From: Bacillota bacterium
GTDB taxonomy: Bacteria > Bacillota > Clostridia > Christensenellales > CAG-138
Assembly: GCA_016288175.1 (NCBI GenBank)
Contig: JAEEYN010000082.1
Span: forward strand, 1-11,896
Length of the DNA stretch: 11,896 nucleotides
Direction of reading: 5' to 3'
The translations under genes and the position numbers were made by a program. Positions 1-6,703 of the stretch are shown piece by piece; position 1 is the first letter of the stretch, and every line of letters begins with the position of its first letter. Below the pieces are notes generated by a model. The model was not told where the DNA came from. It saw only the letters and a list, made by a program, of their open reading frames with translations, and did not search any database.

Positions 1-225
1 CACGTTGGAAACGTGGATGGTGCCTTCCTGCTCGATCCTGCCGCCGGTCTCGCCCTGCCTGCGGGGCTTGGTGTGACGGACGGTCATGTTCCTGCCCTGG
101 ACGACGATGCGCTGAGCGGAGGGATAGACCTTGAGGACTTTGCCGGTCTTGCCGGAATCCTTCATATTGTCGCCGGTGATGATCATGACGGTATCGCCGG
201 TGCGAATGTTCATCTTGCTTGACAT
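1..225 (-). CDS. rplX: 50S ribosomal protein L24, 3' end beyond the window
   Basis: The first 75 codons of L24, an early assembly protein of the large subunit that binds 23S rRNA near its 5' end. I translated it from the sequence: it begins MSSKMNIRTGDTVMIITG and shows the KOW-type pattern (GDTVMIITGDNMKDSGKTGKV, residues 10-30), then HTKPRRQGETGG and the typical IHVSNV motif at residues 70-75. The start at 225 is set by an SD (gaggaggt) about 6 nt upstream; a second ATG at codon 5 is possible but less well placed. It follows rplN by 13 bases, the standard order at the start of the spc operon. The family is usually about 100-110 residues, so roughly 30 codons are missing because of the window edge, not a mutation. 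Confidence 0.96.
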   Translation of the reverse strand, partial: MSSKMNIRTGDTVMIITGDNMKDSGKTGKVLKVYPSAQRIVVQGRNMTVRHTKPRRQGETGGRIEQEGTIHVSNV

Positions 226-238
226 AGCTTACCTCCTC

Positions 239-607
239 TTACAGCACTTCGGGTGCGAGGGACACGATCTTCATGTAGTCCTTCTCACGAAGTTCCCTTG
301 CGACGGGCCCGAAGATACGGGTGCCGCGGGGCTGCTTCTGATCGTTGATGATAACGGCTGCGTTATCGTCGAACCTGATGTGGCTTCCGTCCTCGCGGTG
401 GATGCCGGTCACGGTGCGGACGACGACTGCCTTCACAACATCCTTTTTCTTGACTGCGCCGCCGGGGGATGCGCTCTTTACAGAAGCGACGATGACGTCG
501 CCGATGCTTGCGAACTTCCTCTTGGAGCCGCCAAGAACACGGATGCACATAATTTCTTTAGCGCCGCTGTTGTCGGCAACTTTTAACCTGGTTTGCGGTT
601 GAATCAT
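239..607 (-). CDS. rplN: 50S ribosomal protein L14
   Basis: L14 is a large-subunit protein at the subunit interface, where it contacts 16S rRNA helix 14 and is the docking site of the silencing factor RsfS. The 122-residue product has the normal family length. It opens with MIQPQTRLKVADNSGAKEI, the conserved start with its DNSGA signature, and ends with the typical GTRIFGPVARELR near residue 100 followed by the IVSLAPEVL tail. The SD is aggga/ggag-like, just upstream of the ATG at 605-607. In E. coli L14 is the first gene of the spc operon. Here only 17 bases separate it from rpsQ, and I see no promoter or terminator between them, so S10 and spc genes are probably co-transcribed. Confidence 0.98.
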   Translation of the reverse strand: MIQPQTRLKVADNSGAKEIMCIRVLGGSKRKFASIGDVIVASVKSASPGGAVKKKDVVKAVVVRTVTGIHREDGSHIRFDDNAAVIINDQKQPRGTRIFGPVARELREKDYMKIVSLAPEVL

Positions 608-624
608 GCTGTCCTCCCTACGGC

Positions 625-897
625 TTACTTAGCCTTCTCAATGATCTTCACGAGACGCCAGCGCTTATCCTTCGAAAGGGGGCGGGTCTCCATGATCCTG
701 ACGGTATCGCCGATACCGCATTCGTTATTCTCGTCGTGGGCCTTGACCTTCAGGGTGTGGTTGACCATCTTGCCGTAAAGGGGATGACGAACCTTGGTCT
801 TGACTTCAACGACGATCGTCTTATCCATTTTATCGCTGGTCACGATGCCAACGCGGGTCTTGCGGAAGCCCCTGACGGGAGCATTGTTCATTTCCAT
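625..897 (-). CDS. rpsQ: 30S ribosomal protein S17
   Basis: S17 is a primary 16S rRNA-binding protein of the small subunit body, with an OB fold. The 90-residue product shows the family core: RGFRKTRVGIVTSDKMDKTIVV (residues 9-30, read in two parts), the HPLYGK motif around residue 38, and CGIGDTVRIMETRPLSKDKRWRLV near the C-terminus (read in parts), matching the S17 signature G-D-x-V-x-I-x-E-x-R-P-L-S-K. Two ATGs are possible, at 897 and 891. The one at 897 is preferred because the ggagg SD ends 8 nt upstream. It lies 18 bases after rpmC in the usual S10-operon order. Confidence 0.97.
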   Translation of the reverse strand: MEMNNAPVRGFRKTRVGIVTSDKMDKTIVVEVKTKVRHPLYGKMVNHTLKVKAHDENNECGIGDTVRIMETRPLSKDKRWRLVKIIEKAK

Positions 898-915
898 TTA
901 AATATCCTCCCTTAA

Positions 916-1110
916 TTAAGCACGCTCGTTGATAAGAGTCTTGACCCTTGCGATGTCACGCTTGCATTCCTTCATGAGCATGGGGTTTGCGAGCTGACCG
1001 GTTGCGTGGCGGAATCTGAGGTTGAACAGCTCGGCCTTCAGTTCGCTTTCCTTGGCCTTGAGCTCTTCAACGCTGAGCTGCTGCAGCTTTTCCCATTCTT
1101 TCTTGTTCAT
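916..1110 (-). CDS. rpmC: 50S ribosomal protein L29
   Basis: L29 is a small two-helix protein next to L23 at the polypeptide exit tunnel, where it helps form the docking platform for SRP and trigger factor. The 64-residue product is the usual size. It shows the coiled helical pattern EELKAKESELKAEL (residues 15-28), the conserved LRFRHATGQLANP (31-43) and the CKRDIARVKTL signature near residue 49. Its start lies 3 bases past the rplP stop, and its SD (ggaggag) falls within the last codons of rplP, so the two genes are probably translationally coupled. Confidence 0.97.
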   Translation of the reverse strand: MNKKEWEKLQQLSVEELKAKESELKAELFNLRFRHATGQLANPMLMKECKRDIARVKTLINERA

Positions 1111-1113
1111 GGC

Positions 1114-1566
1114 TTACTCCTCCACGGTCTCTTCAACTTTGGCTGCCTGGGGTTCCATATCAGCCTTCCTGACGAACTTGCACTTCAGCGGGAGCTTGTG
1201 CATCGCAAGACGGAGCGCCTCGCGAGCGACGGGCTCTTCGACCTCGGCGACCTCGAAGAGGATCCTGCCGGGCTTGACGACCGCTACCCAATACTCGGGG
1301 GAACCTTTACCGGAACCCATGCGGGTCTCGGCAGGCTTCTCGGTGACGGGCTTGTCGGGGAAGATGTCGACCCAAACTTTACCAACACGCTTCATGTAAC
1401 GAGTCATTGCAACACGAGCTGCCTCGATCTGGTTGCTGGTGACCCAGGAGGGCTCCAGTGCAACGAGACCATATTCGCCGTACGCGATCCTGTTTCCGCG
1501 CTGGGCGGTGCCCTTCATGCGGCCACGATGTACCCTGCGGCGCTTAACTCTCTTAGGCATTAACAT
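1114..1566 (-). CDS. rplP: 50S ribosomal protein L16
   Basis: L16 organises the central protuberance and helps position A-site and P-site tRNA on the large subunit. The 150-residue product begins MLMPKRVKRRRVHRGRMKG, close to the Bacillus MLLPKRVKYRREHRG start, and carries the family motifs EYGLVALEPSWVTSNQIEAAR (about residues 31-51, read in parts), MTRYMKRVGKVWVDIFPDKP and RMGSGKG-PEYWVAVVKPG. The first ATG (1566) is chosen because ggagg lies 9 nt upstream and the family starts with M-hydrophobic-x-PKR; the ATG two codons later would leave 15 nt. The C-terminus is acidic (VEETVEE) and slightly long, which is common in Firmicutes. It is 14 bases downstream of rpsC. Confidence 0.98.
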   Translation of the reverse strand: MLMPKRVKRRRVHRGRMKGTAQRGNRIAYGEYGLVALEPSWVTSNQIEAARVAMTRYMKRVGKVWVDIFPDKPVTEKPAETRMGSGKGSPEYWVAVVKPGRILFEVAEVEEPVAREALRLAMHKLPLKCKFVRKADMEPQAAKVEETVEE

Positions 1567-1580
1567 GGTTCAAATCCTCC

Positions 1581-2228
1581 TTACGCTTTCTTGGCTTTGC
1601 GGGCAAGGACTTCGCCCCTGTAGATCCAGACCTTGATGCCGATGCGGCCGTAGGTGGTCTTCGCCTCGGCGAAGCCGTATTCGATGTCCGCACGGATGGT
1701 CTGCAGCGGGGTGGAGCCTTCGTTGTAGCCCTCGGTACGTGCAATTTCTGCACCGCCGAGACGGCCGCCGCACTTGACCTTGATACCCTTCGCACCGGCC
1801 TTCATGGCGCGGCTCAGAGCCTGCTTCATGGCGCGGCGGAAGGAAGTCCTCTTCTCGAGTGCCGCCGCGATGCTCTCAGCAACGAGCTGAGCGTTCGCAT
1901 CGGGATTGCGCACTTCGATGATGTTGACGTTGGCGGGCCTGCCGACAAGCTGGCTCAGCTCGGCGCGGATAGCGTCGACGCCGACGCCGCCTTTACCGAT
2001 CAGGAGGCCGGGACGGGCGGTGTGGATGCCGACCGTGACCTTGCTCGCGGCGCGGGCGATATCGATCTTCGCGATGCCCGCTTCGTAATATTTGTTCTTC
2101 AGGAAATCCCTGATCTTCTTATCCTCGATGAGGAAGTTTGCGAAGTCCTTCTTATTAGCATACCAGCGGGTGTTCCAATCCCTGATGACGCCAACGCGGA
2201 AGCCATTCGGATTAACTTTCTGTCCCAT
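1581..2228 (-). CDS. rpsC: 30S ribosomal protein S3
   Basis: S3 sits at the mRNA entry channel on the 30S head and contributes to mRNA unwinding with S4 and S5. The 215-residue product opens with MGQKVNPNGFRVGVIRDW. Its type-II KH domain carries the GxxG-type loop in GLLIGKGGVGV (about residues 74-84), and the C-terminal domain shows GIKVKCGGRLGGAEIAR (around 148) and TTYGRIGIKVWIYRGEV near the end. All expected family segments are present and the length is normal for Clostridia. It follows rplV by 14 bases, with a gggagga-type SD before the ATG at 2228. Confidence 0.98.
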   Translation of the reverse strand: MGQKVNPNGFRVGVIRDWNTRWYANKKDFANFLIEDKKIRDFLKNKYYEAGIAKIDIARAASKVTVGIHTARPGLLIGKGGVGVDAIRAELSQLVGRPANVNIIEVRNPDANAQLVAESIAAALEKRTSFRRAMKQALSRAMKAGAKGIKVKCGGRLGGAEIARTEGYNEGSTPLQTIRADIEYGFAEAKTTYGRIGIKVWIYRGEVLARKAKKA

Positions 2229-2242
2229 TGTATGTCCTCCCC

Positions 2243-2629
2243 TTATTTCTTCTCGTCCAGGATGATGGTGATGTGGCTGGTGCGCTTGCGGATCCTCGAT
2301 GCGCTGCCGCGGGAACGCGGACGATAGCGGCGGAGGGTGGGACCCTGGTTCGCGAATACTTCGGCGACGTAGAGGGTCTCGCGGTCCATGTCGAGGTTGT
2401 TCTCCGCGTTCGCGATCGCGCTGCGCAGGAGCTTGAGGGTGGGCTCGGATGCCGCCTTGGGGGTGTACATCAGAATCGCCTCTGCCTCGTCGACGCTCTT
2501 GCCGCGGATCAGGTCGATGACGACCTTGACCTTGCGGGAAGAAATGCGGATGTATTTAGCGGTCGCGTGGGGACGCTTTTCGGCGTTCTCCCTGCGCTCT
2601 GCTGCTTTTTCTTTAGATCTCAGTGCCAT
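2243..2629 (-). CDS. rplV: 50S ribosomal protein L22
   Basis: L22 lines the peptide exit tunnel with its long beta-hairpin, beside L4 at the constriction. The 128-residue product contains ATAKYIRISSRKVKVVIDLIRGK (residues 23-45, read in parts), the conserved helix around KAASEPTLKLLRSAIANAENN, and the hairpin and C-terminus with RYRPRSRGSASRIRKRTSHITI (about 100-121, read in parts). Insertions and deletions in this hairpin give macrolide resistance in other bacteria; the segment here looks ordinary. The lysine-rich N-terminal extension (MALRSKEKAAERRENAEKR) is a little longer than in the shortest family members. It is 12 bases downstream of rpsS. Confidence 0.97.
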   Translation of the reverse strand: MALRSKEKAAERRENAEKRPHATAKYIRISSRKVKVVIDLIRGKSVDEAEAILMYTPKAASEPTLKLLRSAIANAENNLDMDRETLYVAEVFANQGPTLRRYRPRSRGSASRIRKRTSHITIILDEKK

Positions 2630-2641
2630 GTGAACGCCTCC

Positions 2642-2923
2642 TTATTTACCGCGTGTTGCCTTTTCCGAACCGCGGTGACCGCGGAAGGTGCGGGTGGGTG
2701 CGAATTCGCCGAGCTTGTGCCCGACCATATCCTCGGTGATGTATACGGGGACGTGCTTCTTGCCGTCGTGGACCGCAATGGTGTGGCCGATCATTTCGGG
2801 GAAAATGGTGGAAGCTCTGGACCAGGTCTTGAGGACGGACTTCTTGCCGGATTCGTTCATCGCGATAACGCGGTCAAGCAGCCTTTCGCTCACAAAGGGT
2901 CCCTTTTTGATTGATCTGCTCAT
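2642..2923 (-). CDS. rpsS: 30S ribosomal protein S19
   Basis: S19 lies on the 30S head and, with S13, contacts the 50S central protuberance. The 93-residue product starts MSRSIKKGPFVSERLLDRV and contains the family motifs TWSRASTIFPEMIGHTIAV (about 34-52), HDGKKHVPVYITEDMVGHKLGEFAPTRTFRGH (read in parts, 53-84) and a basic C-terminus. This is the signature region of the S19 family and its length is normal. It lies 20 bases downstream of rplB with an agggagat SD. Confidence 0.98.
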   Translation of the reverse strand: MSRSIKKGPFVSERLLDRVIAMNESGKKSVLKTWSRASTIFPEMIGHTIAVHDGKKHVPVYITEDMVGHKLGEFAPTRTFRGHRGSEKATRGK

Positions 2924-2943
2924 ATTTTATCTCCCTTCTGTGA

Positions 2944-3777
2944 TCACTTACCGTCCCTGCGGCGGACGATGTACTTATCGTTGATGTTCTTGGTCTTCCT
3001 GGTCTTGTAACCGAGAGCAGGCTTACCCCAAGGGGTGACCGGGCCGGGACGGCCGATCGGAGCCTTGCCCTCACCGCCGCCGTGGGGGTGGTCGTTCGGG
3101 TTCATGACGGAACCGCGGACGGTGGGACGGAAGCCCATGTGACGCTTGCGGCCTGCTTTACCGAGCTTGATGTTGACGGAGTCGATGTTGCCGACCTGGC
3201 CGATGGTTGCTTTGCAGCCCATGGGGATCAGACGGACTTCGCCGCTGGGAAGACGGACCTGAGCGTACTTGCCTTCCTTCGCAAGGAGCTGAGCCGCGTT
3301 GCCCGCGCTGCGGACAAGCTGTGCACCCTTGCCGGGAAGCAGCTCGATGCAGTGGATCATGGTTCCGACGGGGATGTTCTTGAGGGGCAGTGCGTTGCCG
3401 ACCTTGATATCCGCGTTCTCGCCGGAGACGATGCTCTCGCCGACCTTGAGGCCGAAGGGAGCGATGATGTAGCGCTTTTCGCCGTCCGCATAGTTCAGAA
3501 GGGCGATGTTCGCGCTGCGGTTGGGATCGTATTCGATCGTTGCGACTTTCGCGGGGACGTTGTCCTTGTTGCGCTTGAAGTCGACGATGCGGTACTGGCG
3601 CTTTGCACCGCCGCCGCGATGGCGGACGGTGATCCTGCCGCGGTTGTTGCGGCCGGCGTTGCTCTTGAGGTTTTCCATCAGGGAACGCTCGGGCTTGGTG
3701 CAGGTAATCTCCTCATAAGCGGAGACGGTCATAAAGCGCTGACCGGGAGTGTTGGGCTTAATCTTCCTGATTGCCAT
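2944..3777 (-). CDS. rplB: 50S ribosomal protein L2
   Basis: L2 is a universally conserved rRNA-binding protein needed for subunit association, tRNA binding and peptidyl transferase activity. The 277-residue product is the usual size. It begins MAIRKIKPNTPGQRFMTVS, has the RNA-binding OB-like core (GRITVRHRGGGAKRQYRIVDF, around 47-67, read in parts), the middle GNALPLKNIPVGTMIHCIE, and the C-terminal VMNPNDHPHGGGEG (about 224-237) with the conserved histidines implicated in peptidyl transferase centre function, followed by PVTPWGKPALGYKTRK. It is 11 bases downstream of rplW with a ggaggc SD. Nothing is missing or unusual. Confidence 0.98.
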   Translation of the reverse strand: MAIRKIKPNTPGQRFMTVSAYEEITCTKPERSLMENLKSNAGRNNRGRITVRHRGGGAKRQYRIVDFKRNKDNVPAKVATIEYDPNRSANIALLNYADGEKRYIIAPFGLKVGESIVSGENADIKVGNALPLKNIPVGTMIHCIELLPGKGAQLVRSAGNAAQLLAKEGKYAQVRLPSGEVRLIPMGCKATIGQVGNIDSVNIKLGKAGRKRHMGFRPTVRGSVMNPNDHPHGGGEGKAPIGRPGPVTPWGKPALGYKTRKTKNINDKYIVRRRDGK

Positions 3778-3788
3778 TGTGTGCCTCC

Positions 3789-4085
3789 TTACTGAGCCAT
3801 GTTGTCGAAGGCTTCGATGGTCTTGGAATCAGCCGTGAGGGTGATGTAAGCCTTCTTGGTGGAGGGGCGGCGGCCTTCGAAACGGCCCTGCCTCTTGATC
3901 TTGCCGAGGTGGTTGACCGTGTTGACCCTTTCGACCTTTACGCCTTCGAAGATGGTCTCGATGGCCTGCTTGATCTCGGTCTTGCCCGCCTTCTTATTGA
4001 CGATGAAGACGTAGGTCTTGCCGCCGATAACTTCGTAGCTCTTCTCGGTGAGCACGGGCTTGATGATGATGTCGTGAGCGTTCAT
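3789..4085 (-). CDS. rplW: 50S ribosomal protein L23
   Basis: L23 surrounds the exit-tunnel opening and docks trigger factor and SRP. The 98-residue product shows the family start DIIIKPVLTEKSYEVI (residues 5-20), the YVFIVNKKAGKTEIKQAIE segment (about 26-44) and the loop with VERVNTVNHLGKIKRQGRFEGRRP (read in parts), whose basic tip contacts rRNA. The ATG at 4085 shares its first base with the last base of the rplD stop codon (TAATG), so translation of L23 is likely coupled to L4. An SD (ggaggta) lies within the end of rplD. Confidence 0.97.
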   Translation of the reverse strand: MNAHDIIIKPVLTEKSYEVIGGKTYVFIVNKKAGKTEIKQAIETIFEGVKVERVNTVNHLGKIKRQGRFEGRRPSTKKAYITLTADSKTIEAFDNMAQ

Positions 4086-4705
4086 TATGCGTATACCTCC
4101 TCGACCTTGGCGACCGCGTCGCGGGTCGCGATCACGGCGTCGTACTTGAGAACGTCGTAGGTGTTCAGCATTCCGACGGTGGTGGTCTGTACGCCCTGGA
4201 TGTTGTTCGCCGCGCGGACAACGGTCTCATTGACTTCGGGGGTGACGATCAGGGCGTTGGCGATCTTCAGATTGCCGAGGACCTTGACCATTTCCTTGGT
4301 CTTCGGAGCGTTCAGCTCGAGGCTGTCGAGAACGATGAACTTCTCGGCTGCGACCTTCGCGGAAAGAGCGGACTTGAGGGCGACCCTCTTGAGCTTCTTG
4401 TTGAGGCTCAGACGGTAATCGCGGGGCTTCGGTGCGAACACGACGCCGCCGTGGGTCCACTGCGGGGAACGGGTCGAACCCTGACGGGCGCGGCCGGTGC
4501 CCTTCTGCCTCCAGGGCTTCTTGCCGCCGCCGGAGACTTCGGCGCGGGTCTTCGCGCTCTGGGTGCCCTGGCGCTGGTTTGCGAGATACGCCTTTACATA
4601 GGCGTGCATTGCGGGAACGTTGACTTCCTGACCGAAGACGGCCTCGGAGAGTTCCATATCGCCGACTTTGTTGCCGGAAATATTGTAAATTGCTACGTTA
4701 GGCAT
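4085..4705 (-). CDS. rplD: 50S ribosomal protein L4
   Basis: L4 binds 23S rRNA domain I and pushes a long loop into the exit tunnel. In E. coli it also represses the S10 operon through the leader. The 206-residue product contains the tunnel loop with GGGKKPWRQKGTGRARQGS (about 60-78), where macrolide-resistance changes occur in other species, then SPQWTHGGVVFAPKPRDY and the C-terminal Rossmann-like segment (FIVLDSLELNAPKTKEMVK and following). The loop looks wild type. Context: 14 bases downstream of rplC, overlapping rplW by 1 base. Whether this L4 regulates the leader at 5672-6006 is not shown by the sequence; control by L4 is known for gammaproteobacteria only. Confidence 0.97.
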   Translation of the reverse strand: MPNVAIYNISGNKVGDMELSEAVFGQEVNVPAMHAYVKAYLANQRQGTQSAKTRAEVSGGGKKPWRQKGTGRARQGSTRSPQWTHGGVVFAPKPRDYRLSLNKKLKRVALKSALSAKVAAEKFIVLDSLELNAPKTKEMVKVLGNLKIANALIVTPEVNETVVRAANNIQGVQTTTVGMLNTYDVLKYDAVIATRDAVAKVEEVYA

Positions 4706-4719
4706 GTTTGACCCTCCTA

Positions 4720-5346
4720 TTACTTGACCGTGCTGCGGACGAGAACGAGGCCGCCCTTTGCACCGGGGATCGCGCCCTTGATGAGGAGCAGGTTGCGCTC
4801 CGCGTCGGCGCGGACAACTTCGAGGTTCTGAACCGTGATGCGCTCGCGGCCCATGTGGCCGGGCAGATGCTTGGTCTTGAAGACCTCGCCGGGATAGGTG
4901 CAGGCACCCATGGAGCCGGCTACGCGGTAGGAATGCGAACCGTGGGTCTTGCGGCCCCTGGCCTGATTCCAGCGCTTGATGTTGCCTTCGAAGCCCTTGC
5001 CCTTGCTGGTGCCGGTAACGTCTACGTGGTCGCCCTTTTCGAAGGTATCGGCCTTGATGACGGTTCCGACTTCGTAGTTCTCGGCGTTGTCGAGCTTGAA
5101 TTCCTTAACGTAACGGTGGGCCTGAACGCCCGCTTTCCTGAGATGACCGAGCTCGGGCTTGGTGATGAGCTTTTCGCGAACGGGCTGGAAAGCCATCTGG
5201 ACTGCCGCGTAGCCGTCGTTTTCAACGGTCTTGACCTGGGTGACGGGGCAGGGACCTGCCAGAACGACCGTCACGGGGATCATGGTGCCATCTTCGAGGA
5301 AGAGCTGGGTCATGCCGATTTTCTTTCCCAGTATTGCCTGTTTCAT
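4720..5346 (-). CDS. rplC: 50S ribosomal protein L3
   Basis: L3 starts 50S assembly near the 3' end of 23S rRNA and reaches toward the peptidyl transferase centre. The open frame extends upstream to 5388, but the start is placed at 5346. There the protein begins MKQAILGKKIGMTQLFLEDG, the conserved L3 start, with a ggaggt SD 6-7 nt upstream; the extra 14 residues would overlap the end of rpsJ. The 208-residue product contains GTSKGKGFEGNIKRWNQARG (about 112-131), HSYRVAGSMGACTYPG and the central-extension motif LPGHMGRERITVQNLEVV (about 164-181), which includes the region methylated at glutamine in E. coli. It is 16 bases after rpsJ. Confidence 0.97.
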   Translation of the reverse strand: MKQAILGKKIGMTQLFLEDGTMIPVTVVLAGPCPVTQVKTVENDGYAAVQMAFQPVREKLITKPELGHLRKAGVQAHRYVKEFKLDNAENYEVGTVIKADTFEKGDHVDVTGTSKGKGFEGNIKRWNQARGRKTHGSHSYRVAGSMGACTYPGEVFKTKHLPGHMGRERITVQNLEVVRADAERNLLLIKGAIPGAKGGLVLVRSTVK

Positions 5347-5362
5347 TTCTCTACCTCCGGAA

Positions 5363-5671
5363 TCACAGCTTGATCTCGATGTCGACACCGGCGGGAAGAT
5401 CGAGCTTCATCAGCGCGTCAACGGTCTTTGCCGAGGGCTGGAGGATGTCGATCAGGCGCTTGTGGGTGCGCATTTCAAACTGTTCTCTTGAGTCCTTGTA
5501 CTTGTGGGGTGCGCGAAGGATCGTTACGATCTCCTTCTCCGTCGGAAGGGGGATGGGTCCGGAAACGCGTGCGCCGTTCCTTCTTGCCGCTTCGACGATT
5601 TTCTCTGCGCTCTGGTCGATGAGGTTGTGCTCATACGCCTTGAGCTTGATGCGGATACGTGTGTTTGCCAT
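5363..5671 (-). CDS. rpsJ: 30S ribosomal protein S10, first gene of the operon
   Basis: S10 is a small-subunit head protein that also acts as NusE, binding NusB at rRNA antitermination sites. The 102-residue product is of normal length: MANTRIRIKLKAYEHNLID at the start, RRNGARVSGPIPLPTEKE (about 30-47), and the flexible loop ILRAPHKYKDSREQFEMRTHKR (about 51-72, read in parts), where changes give tetracycline or tigecycline resistance in other species; the sequence there looks standard. The SD gaggaga lies 6 nt upstream of the ATG. No tuf, fusA or rpsG precedes it within 1 kb, so the operon starts here behind its own promoter at 6013-6040. Confidence 0.98.
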   Translation of the reverse strand: MANTRIRIKLKAYEHNLIDQSAEKIVEAARRNGARVSGPIPLPTEKEIVTILRAPHKYKDSREQFEMRTHKRLIDILQPSAKTVDALMKLDLPAGVDIEIKL

Positions 5672-6006
5672 TTTTATCTCCTCTCGATTTTGTGTGCGGT
5701 TATCGCCGCACTCGATTGTTGGCAGTACACCCTGCCGTGCGTTGCGAATTTAATAACGTACGGCGGGGCGCCTTGCCCCACCTCTTTCCCGCCTCGGCTC
5801 GCCGCGGAGTAACTTTGCGGCGGGTCCGGAGCCCGGGATCGAGCTGCCCGATCTTGTCAGGCCTCCTGCGTGAATTACCCGGATTGGCAACCGGCAACCT
5901 CCCGCAGGGAATTGTCCGCTTTCGCGGACAGCGGCTCGCGTTCTATTGTCAGCATGACGGGCGGAGATTAGGCCAGCGCAGGCATAATACGCCCCAAGAC
6001 GCGAAC
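5672..6006 (-). promoter_or_regulatory. structured S10 operon leader
   Basis: The stretch between the predicted start (near 6006) and rpsJ has no convincing gene but many GC-rich inverted repeats. In the transcript order they are: a 7-bp stem closed by a GAAA tetraloop (5930-5913); a longer helix pairing ccugcg with cgcagg (5908-5903 with 5870-5865) around an inner ccgg helix; ggggc/gcccc (5779-5765); ggcag/cugcc (5736-5721); and gugcgg/ccgcac (5711-5694), which ends about 10 nt before the SD. S10 leaders in E. coli are controlled by L4; an analogous autogenous element is a reasonable inference here, but I do not recognise a catalogued leader family. No intrinsic terminator with a U-run is evident, so control, if any, may act on translation. 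Confidence 0.55.
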
Positions 6007-6012
6007 AGTCCC

Positions 6013-6040
6013 ATTATACCGTAAATTAGGATTTTGTCAA
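6013..6040 (-). promoter_or_regulatory. consensus sigma-A type promoter of the S10 operon
   Basis: On the minus strand a perfect -35 TTGACA (6040-6035) and a perfect -10 TATAAT (6018-6013) are separated by 16 bp. The upstream flank (6042-6120) is AT-rich, with A and T runs that could serve as an UP-like element. Transcription would begin near 6006. It is the only strong minus-strand promoter I see before rpsJ, which suits a heavily expressed ribosomal operon. Confidence 0.88.
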
Positions 6041-6150
6041 TACCTTTTTTCTGCCGAAAAGCCCGTTTTTGCATATTTTTGCAAGAAATTTTATGTATAA
6101 TTCTGTATATTTGCCGTTTTCGCCCTCTATGTACCCGCGTCCGTGTGTTT

Positions 6151-6194
6151 TCATGTATGCGCCGAAGGCGCAAATCATGCCGCAGGCAAATCAT
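6151..6194. repeat. short hairpin modules joined by CAAATCAT
   Basis: Two small palindromic modules lie in a row: tgcgcc-gaa-ggcgca followed by aaatcatg, then gccgcaggc followed by aaatcat. The same style of module, a short GC hairpin with a CAAATCAT (or ATGATTTG) joint, recurs at 6329-6360, 6459-6510 and 7327-7369. I recall similar chains in Oscillospiraceae intergenic regions. They do not code for protein. Confidence 0.6.
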
Positions 6195-6210
6195 TATAAT
6201 GTCAACCGAA

Positions 6211-6237
6211 GTAGGGGCGGATATCATCCGCCCGCAG
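6211..6237. repeat. perfect GC-rich palindrome in repeat remnant
   Basis: An 8-bp perfect inverted repeat, gggcggat-atc-atccgccc (6215-6233), is preceded by gta and followed by gcagg. I recall very similar palindromes as dispersed intergenic elements in uncultured Clostridia. There is no T-run, so it is not a convincing terminator. Confidence 0.5.
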
Positions 6238-6259
6238 GCCGGAGCAATACCGACTCGGA

Positions 6260-6321
6260 AGTCGGCGTGCCGTGAACAAACCGGCCCGGGAGTTGGCGTG
6301 CCGTGAACAAACCGGCCCGGG
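6260..6321. repeat. 31-nt tandem repeat, two copies
   Basis: Two direct copies of 31 nt (6260-6290 and 6291-6321) differ at one base. Each contains ggcgtgccgtgaacaaac and ends with cccggg. A decayed third end is visible just upstream (ccgactcgga, 6250-6259). The same 31-nt unit with a variable middle recurs at 11386-11416 and, inverted, at 11476-11537. There are no unique spacers, so this is not a CRISPR. Confidence 0.85.
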
Positions 6322-6328
6322 AGGATAA

Positions 6329-6360
6329 GGCTGCAGCGAAGCTGCTGCAAACCATTCATG
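6329..6360. repeat. hairpin module related to 6151-6194
   Basis: The segment ggctgcagcgaagctgctgc forms a short imperfect hairpin around gaa and is followed by aaaccattcatg, a variant of the CAAATCAT joint. It directly follows the 31-nt tandem repeat. The rest of the gap to about 6455 is AT-rich and shows no gene or signal that I can support. Confidence 0.4.
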
Positions 6361-6458
6361 CCACAATAATAAACTCGGAGAAAGTCAACCTAAGCACAAA
6401 CCGGCTTTATAATTAATTGAAGCTTGCTCTTCATGAACAGCGTCGCGTGCCGCTCTGC

Positions 6459-6510
6459 ATGATTTCCCGCACCTGCGGTGCTCCGTGATTTGGCGGCTGC
6501 GCCGCCATTA
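6459..6510. repeat. hairpin modules with ATGATTTG joints, opposite orientation
   Basis: Reading plus, atgatttc is followed by cccgcacctgcggtg, then cgtgatttg and a perfect ggcggc-tgc-gccgcc hairpin (6492-6506). This is the complement orientation of the modules at 6151-6194 and 7327-7369. It abuts the MITE-like fragment at 6511. Confidence 0.55.
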
Positions 6511-6567
6511 CATCTCATCGGTCAGCTCGTTCAAACCCGCTGTCAGCTTTCTCCCAAGGCCCCCTCG
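6511..6567. repeat. degenerate MITE-like fragment
   Basis: The order catctcatcggtcagc, then gctgtcagctttctcccaag parallels the reverse complement of the element at 7371-7456 (cacctcatccgtcagc, then gctgccaccttcccctcaag). The match is partial, which suggests an older or divergent copy. It lies just upstream of the promoter at 6573-6601. Confidence 0.45.
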
Positions 6568-6572
6568 TTTCC

Positions 6573-6601
6573 TTGCCTTTTCCCCTGATTTTTGGTATAA
6601 T
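6573..6601 (+). promoter_or_regulatory. predicted promoter of the winged-helix gene
   Basis: A perfect -10 TATAAT at 6596-6601 is preceded, with 17-bp spacing, by TTGCCT at 6573-6578, a four-of-six match to the -35 consensus. A transcript would start near 6608, leaving a leader of about 95 nt before the ATG at 6704. Confidence 0.65.
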
Positions 6602-6703
6602 AATAGTAGGGACAAGTCCTCATACAGGCTTATTTAAGCAAAACCAACACGTAAAACCGAAAGCAAACTCCCGGCCTTTCAAGGCTTTATTACGCATACT
6701 CAA

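Noticed and set aside
3082..5373. Several long plus-strand frames opposite rplB, rplW, rplD and rplC.
   Set aside because: All are antisense shadows of certain ribosomal protein genes.
4720..5388. A 14-residue N-terminal extension of L3.
   Set aside because: It overlaps the end of rpsJ. The family start MKQAILGKKIGMTQ with a good SD lies at 5346.
5672..6006. A tRNA or a known riboswitch in the S10 leader.
   Set aside because: I could not build a cloverleaf or match any conserved riboswitch core; only separate hairpins are seen.
6246..6323. Possible CRISPR array.
   Set aside because: The 31-nt units adjoin without unique spacers, only two copies are present, and no cas gene is near.
5949..6359. 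A 136-codon minus-strand frame and smaller plus frames upstream of rpsJ.
   Set aside because: They cross the consensus S10 promoter and the 31-nt and hairpin repeats, with no SD and no domain-like sequence.
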